From: CAZCWX01 sp964502465 | GTDB lineage: Bacteria > Desulfobacterota > Binatia > Bin18 | DNA: 7,817 bases | Assembly (NCBI GenBank): GCA_964502465.1 | Contig: CAZCWX010000121.1 | Location: 1 to 7,817, forward strand | Direction of reading: 5' to 3' | Shown here: positions 1 to 4,857 of the stretch, one piece after another | How positions within the stretch are numbered: position 1 is the stretch's first letter | Layout: the number at the start of each line of letters is the position of its first letter | The notes under the pieces: generated by a model | Told to the model about the DNA's origin: nothing | Database searches by the model: none | Seen by the model: the letters and a program-made list of their open reading frames with translations, nothing else | Translations under genes and position numbers: made by a program

Positions 1-114
1 CCGGACGAGGACACCGCCACACTCGCACCCGGGACGGACGTGCTCATCGTCAAGAAAGGCGGCGCAGTGTTTTACGCTATCCCCAACACCAACAAGGCGT
101 TAATTGATACGTAG
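1..114 (+). CDS. C-terminal end of a probable NfeD/YqiJ-type OB-fold membrane protein (partial)
   Basis: An open frame enters from the window edge in frame 1 and ends at TAG 112-114, giving the last 37 residues (ending NTNKALIDT). The tail contains alternating hydrophobic residues (TDVLIVKKGGAVFYAI) as in the beta-strands of a small OB fold. It sits 45 bp upstream of a YqiK-like flotillin on the same strand, and such flotillins are usually encoded next to an NfeD or YqiJ-family membrane protein whose C-terminus is an OB fold. The identification therefore rests mostly on context plus the beta-rich tail. No catalytic or membrane part is visible because the rest of the gene lies outside. The small number of residues means another beta-rich C-terminus is possible. 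Confidence 0.6.
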   Translation, partial: PDEDTATLAPGTDVLIVKKGGAVFYAIPNTNKALIDT

Positions 115-147
115 GAGCACGAGAGAAATGCAGCGCCCCGCGCTGCG

Positions 148-153
148 AAGGAG
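148..153 (+). promoter_or_regulatory. Ribosome binding site of the flotillin gene
   Basis: AAGGAG lies six bases before the ATG at 160 and supports that start. The first residues after it form a signal-anchor helix, as expected for the true N-terminus. Confidence 0.8.
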
Positions 154-159
154 TAAATC

Positions 160-1920
160 ATGTTTACACCAACTCTGATCATTGCCAGTGTAGTCGGCGG
201 TCTTCTTGCTCTCGTCATCATCGGCATGATCCTCGCGCGCCTCTACAAACGGGCGTCGAAAGAAGTGTCGTTTGTCAGAACCGGTGCCGGGGGTGAGAAG
301 GTGATCATGAATGGCGGCTCGCTCGTCCTGCCGGTGCTGCACGAAATCATCCAAATCAACATGAACACGCTGCGTCTGGAGGTACAGCGCCGGAACGAGG
401 AGGCGTTGATCACCAGAGACCGCATGCGGGTTGATGTCCGAGCCGAATTTTACGTTCGCGTCAAACCGACGGCCGACGCCATTGCCGACGCGGCGCAGAC
501 CCTTGGCCAACGGACCATGGACCCTGGCGCGCTGAAAGAACTGGTCGAGGGCAAGTTTGTTGACGCGCTGCGCGCGGTCGCAGCGGAAATGGCCATGGAA
601 GAGCTGCACGAAAAGCGCGTCGATTTCGTCCAGAAGGTGCAGACCGCAGTGATGGAGGATCTCCTCAAGAATGGCCTGGAACTCGAATCGGTATCGCTGA
701 CGTCATTGGACCAGACCGATCAGAGTTTCTTCAACCCGCAGAACGCCTTCGACGCCCAGGGACTGACGAAGCTCACCGAAGAGATCGAATCTCGCAAAAA
801 ACAGCGCAATGTGATCGAACGTGATACTGAGGTCGCCATCCAACAGAAGAACCTGGAGAGTGAGCAGCTGAAGCTGGAGCTGTCGAAGCAGGAAGAGCAT
901 GCCCGCTTGATGCAGCAACGTGAGATCGCTGTCCGCAGGGCAGAGGAAGCGACGACGACCGCGGCACGGGAAGCCGAAAAGCAACGGGAAGCAGAGGAAG
1001 CACGGATTGCTGCGAAGCAAAAGGTGGATCAGGCCGGGATCTTTGCTGAGCGAGCCGTAGAAGAAGAACGCATCGACAAAGATCGCCAACTGAGAGAAAA
1101 GGAAATCACCAAACAGCGGTCAATCGAAACGGCGGAGATCGAACGGCGCAAGGCGGTCGAGCTCGCTGACCAGGTTCGTGCCATCGCCATTGCCGAGAAG
1201 TCGCAAGAGCAGTCGGTCGCCCAGGCTGAGGCTGATAAGGCACGCGCGCTGGCAGTGACTGCTGAGGAACGTGTCACAACCGCACGCCAGACCGAGATTG
1301 CGGAGCGGCAGAAAGGGATCGAGCTGGTAGAGGCGCGGAAAGAGGCGGAGCGGCAGGCGATTGGTCTGACCGTTGCTGCCGAGGCGGAACGGAGGGCGGC
1401 AGAGGATCGGGCTGAGGCTGTCCGCACGCTGGCGCAAGCCGAGGCCGATAAAGTCAGGATCGCTGCCGAGGCTGCCGCTACTCAGTATACCGTCGACGCG
1501 CAAGGGAAGCGTGCCCTGCACGAGGCGGAGAATGTGTTGTCGCCGCAGATTATCGCCATGCGACTCAAAATGAGTATCATCGAGCACCTCGATAAGATCA
1601 TCCATGAAAGCGTCAAGCCAATGGAAGCAATCGAAGGCATTAAGATCATCCAGGTTGAAGGTCTCAACGCGGGTGGACACGCGAGTGGGAATGGCGAAGG
1701 CACAGGGGCGACATCTTCCACTGGCAGCCTGGCGGATCAGATGGTCAACAGCGCCCTGCGTTATCGTGCGCAAGCGCCGCTGGTCGATTCTTTGCTGAAA
1801 GAGATTGGTCTGACCGGCAGCGACATCAATGGGCTCACTGCAGGAATCAATGCTGGTGAGGAGACGCCCACGATGGCAGCGAGTGACACGCCCAGTGCAG
1901 GGTCATCAAAGGCCAAATAG
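160..1920 (+). CDS. Flotillin family protein, YqiK-like (SPFH/band 7 domain)
   Basis: This 586-residue protein matches the YqiK/flotillin plan, and E. coli YqiK is of similar size. Residues about 5-27 form one hydrophobic N-terminal membrane anchor (IIASVVGGLLALVIIGMIL). Residues about 28-200 are the SPFH/band 7 domain, closed by the YqiK-typical stretch FFNPQNAFDAQGLTKLTE at 190-207. Residues about 205-450 are a long charged helix rich in Glu-Ala, Arg and Lys repeats, the coiled coil through which flotillins oligomerise. Residues about 455-500 (LSPQIIAMRLKMSIIEHLDK) are the conserved flotillin C-terminal region, followed by a Gly/Ser/Thr-rich linker at about 502-523 and a short helical tail. 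By family knowledge it is a scaffold of membrane microdomains, and it probably works with the OB-fold protein encoded just upstream. The ATG at 160 has a good ribosome site. No enzymatic activity is expected. Confidence 0.93.
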   Translation: MFTPTLIIASVVGGLLALVIIGMILARLYKRASKEVSFVRTGAGGEKVIMNGGSLVLPVLHEIIQINMNTLRLEVQRRNEEALITRDRMRVDVRAEFYVRVKPTADAIADAAQTLGQRTMDPGALKELVEGKFVDALRAVAAEMAMEELHEKRVDFVQKVQTAVMEDLLKNGLELESVSLTSLDQTDQSFFNPQNAFDAQGLTKLTEEIESRKKQRNVIERDTEVAIQQKNLESEQLKLELSKQEEHARLMQQREIAVRRAEEATTTAAREAEKQREAEEARIAAKQKVDQAGIFAERAVEEERIDKDRQLREKEITKQRSIETAEIERRKAVELADQVRAIAIAEKSQEQSVAQAEADKARALAVTAEERVTTARQTEIAERQKGIELVEARKEAERQAIGLTVAAEAERRAAEDRAEAVRTLAQAEADKVRIAAEAAATQYTVDAQGKRALHEAENVLSPQIIAMRLKMSIIEHLDKIIHESVKPMEAIEGIKIIQVEGLNAGGHASGNGEGTGATSSTGSLADQMVNSALRYRAQAPLVDSLLKEIGLTGSDINGLTAGINAGEETPTMAASDTPSAGSSKAK

Positions 1921-1950
1921 GAGTACCCTACCCAACGTATTTGCTTCGAA

Positions 1951-1957
1951 GAGGAGG
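1951..1957 (+). promoter_or_regulatory. Ribosome binding site deciding the GST start
   Basis: GAGGAGG stands six bases before the ATG at 1964. The same frame is open upstream into the flotillin gene, as far as 1829, but this site and the immediate match to the GST N-terminal fold (MIELYDLVG) show that 1964 is the start. Confidence 0.8.
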
Positions 1958-1963
1958 ACTGAG

Positions 1964-2617
1964 ATGATCGAACTCTATGATCTCGTTGGTGCACACGATC
2001 TGCGCCCGAGTCCGTTTTGCTGGCGCACAAAGGCCGTATTGACATACAAAAACATCCCGTACACCACCGTGCCAGTCCGCTTCACCGACAAAGACAAGAT
2101 TGCGTTCTCGGGTCAGAGTCGAGTACCAGTGGTCAAGGACAACGGCACGGTGGTATATGACTCGTGGACGATTGCCCAGCACTATGAAGAAAAACAGCCT
2201 GACCCCCACATTTTTCCTGGCCTCGGACTGAAAGAAGCGTGCCGTTTCTTTAATCTGTACGTGGATAACGTCGTGCATCCGGCAATTTTTCCAGTTGTGG
2301 TTTTTGCTATTTTCCAAAAAATCGATCCGGTTGATCGTGAATACTTCCGCTCGTCGCGCGAAAAACGATTAGGCCTGACGCTTGAACAGGTGGCAGCCCA
2401 GCGAGCAGAATACCGTCCTCAGTTGCAGGCAGTCTTGTCTCAGCTCGATGCAACCATTGCTGGACAGGACTACGTCTTTGGTCTGTTCACGTACGCAGAT
2501 ATCTGTCTGTTCGGCACCTTCAAATGGGTTACGGCAGTCAGCGAGGAACCGCTCTTCGACGCAGTGCCTGCCTTGCGCGCGTGGTGGGAACGCATGCAGG
2601 AGCAGTTGAGGATGTAA
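1964..2617 (+). CDS. Glutathione S-transferase family protein (LigE/beta-etherase-like N-terminus)
   Basis: The 217-residue product has the usual length and two-domain order of soluble GSTs. The N-terminal thioredoxin-like domain (about 1-80) shows the beta1-alpha1 active-site loop RPSPFCWRTK (14-23), the cis-proline motif RVPVV (53-57) and the glutathione gamma-glutamyl-binding pair DS (66-67) in VVYDSWTIAQHYEEK. The helical C-terminal domain (about 88-217) contains the N-capping box TYAD (176-179). The SPFxWR loop together with the DSW motif recalls LigE-type beta-etherases and their relatives, but substrate cannot be read from the sequence. Ser16 or Cys19 would be candidates for thiolate stabilisation. 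It starts 43 bp after the flotillin stop, so co-transcription is plausible, although no functional link is known. It is cytosolic, with no signal peptide. Confidence 0.9.
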   Translation: MIELYDLVGAHDLRPSPFCWRTKAVLTYKNIPYTTVPVRFTDKDKIAFSGQSRVPVVKDNGTVVYDSWTIAQHYEEKQPDPHIFPGLGLKEACRFFNLYVDNVVHPAIFPVVVFAIFQKIDPVDREYFRSSREKRLGLTLEQVAAQRAEYRPQLQAVLSQLDATIAGQDYVFGLFTYADICLFGTFKWVTAVSEEPLFDAVPALRAWWERMQEQLRM

Positions 2618-2640
2618 GGAGACTATTGAGAAGTGCCGCG

Positions 2641-2684
2641 TTCACCCTGCGACAAGCCTGTCTTGAGCGTCGTCGCAGGGCGAA
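2641..2684. repeat. Palindromic intergenic repeat (CCCTGCGAC...GTCGCAGGG)
   Basis: Two perfect 9-base arms, 2645-2653 and 2672-2680, flank an 18-base centre containing AAGCCTGTCTTGAGCG. Outside them a mismatch is followed by TTC/GAA pairing (2641-2643 with 2682-2684). The arm-and-centre layout resembles a widespread palindromic repeat in environmental bacteria whose common form has CCCTTCGAC arms and a CAAGCCTGTCCTGAGCG centre. It occupies most of the gap between the GST stop and the amidase operon. There is no T-run after it, so it is not a typical intrinsic terminator. Confidence 0.65.
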
Positions 2685-2696
2685 TTCACTTTTCCG

Positions 2697-2705
2697 AAAA
2701 GGAGG
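2697..2705 (+). promoter_or_regulatory. Ribosome binding site of the small amidase-linked gene
   Basis: AAAAGGAGG lies six bases before the ATG at 2712. This near-perfect site supports translation of a 60-residue protein that length alone would not establish. Confidence 0.8.
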
Positions 2706-2711
2706 AAAACA

Positions 2712-2894
2712 ATGGACCATAAACAAATCGTGACGAATCGCTTGGCCACGTTAGGAATCTCCTTAAGCGATCAGGATCTCGACCAACTTGCCGTCGCTTA
2801 TGCAAGCCTGCTCAAGTGGGAGCGTCTCGTCCAGGAAATGGTACAAAAGGAAACCGAACCTGCCCTAATCTTCAAAGCAAAAGTGGAGGGCTAG
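2712..2894 (+). CDS. AtzG/GatC-like small amidase-associated subunit (DUF4089-type)
   Basis: This is a 60-residue acidic helical protein with no signal peptide or membrane segment. It is supported by a very strong ribosome site and by a two-base gap to the downstream amidase gene, which implies translational coupling. Small partners of amidase-signature enzymes (GatC in GatCAB, AtzG with AtzE) are helical and end in an extended tail with a Glu-Pro-Ala...Phe pattern. Here residues 48-54 read TEPALIF, matching that pattern, while residues about 5-45 (GISLSDQDLDQLAVAYASLL) would form the two helices. In AtzEG the small protein wraps the amidase and is needed for a stable, active complex, and I infer the same role here. 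The protein is shorter than typical GatC and no gatB neighbour is seen. Sequence conservation is weak, so the family name is tentative while the gene itself is quite safe. Confidence 0.75.
   Translation: MDHKQIVTNRLATLGISLSDQDLDQLAVAYASLLKWERLVQEMVQKETEPALIFKAKVEG
2884..2890 (+). promoter_or_regulatory. Ribosome binding site of the amidase inside the preceding gene
   Basis: TGGAGGG overlaps the last codons of the small-subunit gene and lies six bases before ATG 2897. The frame is open further upstream (to 2816), but that extension lies wholly within the small gene. Residues from 2897 give a standard amidase N-terminus. Confidence 0.7.
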
Positions 2895-2896
2895 TC

Positions 2897-4297
2897 ATGG
2901 CAAGGACAAGTGCAGAACTCGCGTATCTTTCCCTCTCCGAGGTTGCCGCACTGATAGAGAAACGAGAGCTGTCACCCGTGGAGCTCACACGGGCGATGTT
3001 AGCGCGCATCTCAGCCCTCGACCCTAAGCTGCACGCGTATTACACCCTCTTCGCCGAAGAGGCACTCGCCACTGCACGGGAGGCAGAAGCGCAGATTCGC
3101 AACGGCAACTATCGCGGCGCCTTCCATGGCATCCCCTTTGCCGTCAAAGACATCTACGAATCTGGTCCAACGACCGGTGGGTCAAAGTTACGGAAAGACT
3201 ATGTTGCGCAGCAAGACTGCACCAGCGTGGCGAACTTGAAGCGAGCCGGTGGGGTGCTCCTTGGCAAGTTAGCAACCTATGAGTTCGCGTTAGGGTTACC
3301 GACCCTGGCATCGCACTTCCAGCCGGCCCGTAATCCCTGGAATCTGGCAATAGACCCCGGCGGTTCGAGTAGCGGTTCGGGGGCGGCAGTCGCTGCGGGC
3401 TTGACGTATGGTGCCATGGGCAGCGACACCGGCGGATCGATTCGCTGGCCAGCCTTCTGCTGTGGGATCGTGGGCATGAAAGCCACGTATGGCCGTGTGA
3501 GCCGTGCCGGGGTATTTCCGCTGTCCTGGAACCTCGACCATACGGGGCCGCTGACACGCACGGTCAGGGATTGCGCGCTTATGCTGCAGGCCTGTGCTGG
3601 CTATGATCCGCTCGACCCGGCTTCAGCACCTGAGCCTGTTCCAGACTTCAGCGTCAAACTCGGGCGTGACATCAAAGGCATGCGCATTGGTGTTCCCCGA
3701 CAACTGTTTGCCGAGAACTGTGGCAAGGAGATTCTGGCTGCATTCGACGCAGCAGCAACCCAGATGAGCAGGTTAGGAGCCGAGGTCATGGATGTCGAGA
3801 CCATCACTTTTGGTGAACTCTGGGCCGTCTTTTGGCCCCTCTTGTGTGCAGACGCTGCGGCGTATCATCTCGACGATCTGTGCACCCGCCCAGGTGACTA
3901 CAATCCCGACCTGAAGCTCACCCTTGCGGTAGGCGCTCTGGTGAGTGCGACCTCCTACCTTCAATCCCAGCGGGCGCGTGAGCGGATTCGCCGGCGTATG
4001 TTACAACAGTTGGAAACCATTGACCTGTTCATGCTCCCGACTACTGGCCTGATGCCGGCACCGATTCGTGCCGAGTCGCCTGGCATGTGGCTGATGAATG
4101 AAACCTTTGCTATTTACACCCCGTTGTTCAATCTCACCGGTTTCCCGGCGCTCGCTCTGCCTTGTGGGGTCAGTGCGGCTGGCCTGCCGATCGGCTTCCA
4201 ACTCGCTGGGAAACCGTTTGACGAGGCCACGGTGTTCCAGGCGGGGTATGCCTACGAACAATCGACTCCGTGGCACACCCGGCATCCGGCACTTTAG
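2897..4297 (+). CDS. Amidase-signature family hydrolase (GatA/AtzE-like)
   Basis: The 466-residue protein is a complete amidase-signature enzyme. The Ser-cisSer-Lys triad is present: Lys84 in GIPFAVKDIYE, cis-Ser157 in PGGSSSGSGAA and nucleophile Ser181 in GSDTGGSIRWPA. The 24-residue spacing between the two serines is the family norm. Further family marks are GIVGMKATYGRVS (190-202), DHTGPLTRTVRD (214-225) and the C-terminal NLTGFPALALPCG (412-424) followed by LPIGFQLAG (430-438). It hydrolyses a carboxamide to a carboxylate and ammonia. The substrate is unknown. It lies two bases behind a GatC/AtzG-like small gene, which argues for a heterodimeric or larger enzyme like AtzEG. Without a gatB neighbour, a role as glutamyl-tRNA amidotransferase subunit A is less likely. 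It is cytosolic, with no leader peptide. Confidence 0.93.
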   Translation: MARTSAELAYLSLSEVAALIEKRELSPVELTRAMLARISALDPKLHAYYTLFAEEALATAREAEAQIRNGNYRGAFHGIPFAVKDIYESGPTTGGSKLRKDYVAQQDCTSVANLKRAGGVLLGKLATYEFALGLPTLASHFQPARNPWNLAIDPGGSSSGSGAAVAAGLTYGAMGSDTGGSIRWPAFCCGIVGMKATYGRVSRAGVFPLSWNLDHTGPLTRTVRDCALMLQACAGYDPLDPASAPEPVPDFSVKLGRDIKGMRIGVPRQLFAENCGKEILAAFDAAATQMSRLGAEVMDVETITFGELWAVFWPLLCADAAAYHLDDLCTRPGDYNPDLKLTLAVGALVSATSYLQSQRARERIRRRMLQQLETIDLFMLPTTGLMPAPIRAESPGMWLMNETFAIYTPLFNLTGFPALALPCGVSAAGLPIGFQLAGKPFDEATVFQAGYAYEQSTPWHTRHPAL

Positions 4298-4366
4298 GAG
4301 TCGAGCAAAAGCGTATCGCTGTACGATTTGCCACTGTTCCCTCTTTCCTGCACCCTAAGAACGTGG

Positions 4367-4394
4367 GTCCCCTCTCCCCACGCGGGAGAGGGAC
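4367..4394. repeat. Palindromic repeat, CCCTCTCCC-GGGAGAGGG type
   Basis: A perfect 9-bp stem (4370-4378 with 4384-4392) encloses a five-base loop CACGC. After one bulged base the pairing continues with GT/AC. It is followed by ACGGGGGGAGG, which is also usual for this widespread dispersed element. There is no T-run on either strand, so it is better described as a REP-like repeat than as an intrinsic terminator, though the hairpin could protect the 3' end of the amidase mRNA. Confidence 0.7.
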
Positions 4395-4477
4395 GGGGGG
4401 AGGAAGTGTTGAAAGAAGAAAGTAAAATGAACCTGCAAAAGACTAAATCAGACCACAGAAGATTGGCACACGCGCCT

Positions 4478-4538
4478 TGTCACCCTGAGTGCAACGAAGG
4501 GTCTCTCAGAGAGATGCTTCGCTTCGCTCAGCATGACA
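4478..4538. repeat. 61-bp palindromic repeat (TGTCA...TGACA) of a widespread dispersed family
   Basis: The element is an imperfect palindrome. TGTCA (4478-4482) pairs with TGACA (4534-4538), CTGAG (4485-4489) with CTCAG (4527-4531), CGAAG (4495-4499) with CTTCG (4517-4521), and TCTCTC (4502-4507) with GAGAGA (4509-4514) around a single central base. The pattern GTCA-CTGAG-CGAAG-TCTC is that of a well-known repeat scattered between genes in many environmental bacteria. Read as protein it gives the familiar artefact peptide CHPECNEGSLREMLRFAQHD. It is probably a non-autonomous, REP or MITE-like element. No target-site duplication is evident. Confidence 0.75.
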
Positions 4539-4724
4539 GTCTCGAGGTAGTCATCCAGTGAAGTGTACCAAAGTCATATGGTCCGATTTAGTTTTTCTCT
4601 CCTCACAGCATTGCGTTCCGCCAGAGATCATCCTCTTCTGATTGATAACTGGTTCACCGAGGGGTTGACCTGCAAGAGGCAAGCGCACTTTTTGAAGGGT
4701 TCATGTGAAAAAGCAAACGAGCAG

Positions 4725-4754
4725 TTGACAACGTTCTCTCCTCCGGCAGATAAT
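4725..4754 (+). promoter_or_regulatory. Candidate sigma-70 promoter (TTGACA, 18 bp, GATAAT)
   Basis: A perfect -35 hexamer TTGACA (4725-4730) is followed after 18 bp by GATAAT (4749-4754), five of six matches to the -10 consensus. Transcription would run rightward from about 4761 toward the 3' end of the CHAT gene. It is predicted from sequence only, and chance matches occur, but the combination with the ribosome site and hairpin just downstream raises its credibility. Confidence 0.45.
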
Positions 4755-4779
4755 CTCGGCGCAAAAGGAGGAGCATACG

Positions 4780-4800
4780 ATGATGGAACGGAATGCGTAA
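4780..4800 (+). other. Six-codon mini-ORF with strong Shine-Dalgarno site
   Basis: AAGGAGG (4765-4771) stands eight bases before ATG 4780, an ideal distance, yet the frame MMERNA ends at TAA 4798-4800. Five bases on, ATG 4805 opens a 14-residue hydrophobic frame (MILTLCFILYGFAF) ending at TAG 4847-4849. It could be a leader peptide or a remnant of the start of a lost gene. No family can be assigned, and translation is not shown. Confidence 0.3.
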
Positions 4801-4839
4801 AAATATGATTCTCACTTTATGTTTTATTCTTTATGGTTT

Positions 4840-4857
4840 CGCCTTTTAGGCGTTTTT
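4840..4857 (+). terminator. Short terminator-like hairpin with T5 tail at the end of the convergent gene
   Basis: CGCCT (4840-4844) and AGGCG (4848-4852) form a five-bp stem with a TTT loop, followed directly by TTTTT (4853-4857) on the plus strand. It overlaps the TAA stop (4846-4848) of the minus-strand CHAT gene. The stem is short, so efficiency is doubtful. On the minus strand the hairpin is followed by AAACC rather than a T-run, so it would act mainly on rightward transcripts. Confidence 0.4.

Larger units (their letters stand above)
4298..4845. other. Convergent intergenic region with two palindromic repeats and no convincing protein gene
   Basis: About 550 bp separate the 3' ends of the amidase and the CHAT protein. 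The open frames here (4328-4561 and 4563-4808) are not credible genes. The first is largely the translation of the two palindromic repeats, and the second begins with GTG without a ribosome site and resembles no family I know. The part 4547-4720 shows nothing I can identify. The final 120 bp contain a promoter-like and terminator-like pair, listed separately. Confidence 0.7.

Noticed and set aside
1120..1773. 217-residue minus-strand open frame
   Set aside because: It is a shadow of the Glu-Ala-rich flotillin coiled coil, and its Leu/Arg-rich composition follows from that codon pattern.
1829..1963. Upstream extension of the GST frame
   Set aside because: It overlaps the flotillin 3' end in another frame. 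The ATG at 1964 has an ideal ribosome site and begins the GST fold directly.
2816..2896. Upstream extension of the amidase frame
   Set aside because: It lies inside the small-subunit gene, and the ATG at 2897 has its own ribosome site.
4328..4561. 77-residue plus-strand open frame
   Set aside because: It is mainly the translation of two dispersed palindromes (PSPHAGEGRGEE and the CHPECNEGSLREMLRFAQHD peptide), a common annotation artefact.
4563..4808. 81-residue plus-strand open frame starting at GTG
   Set aside because: It has no ribosome site, no recognisable family and irregular composition, and its end overlaps the candidate promoter region.
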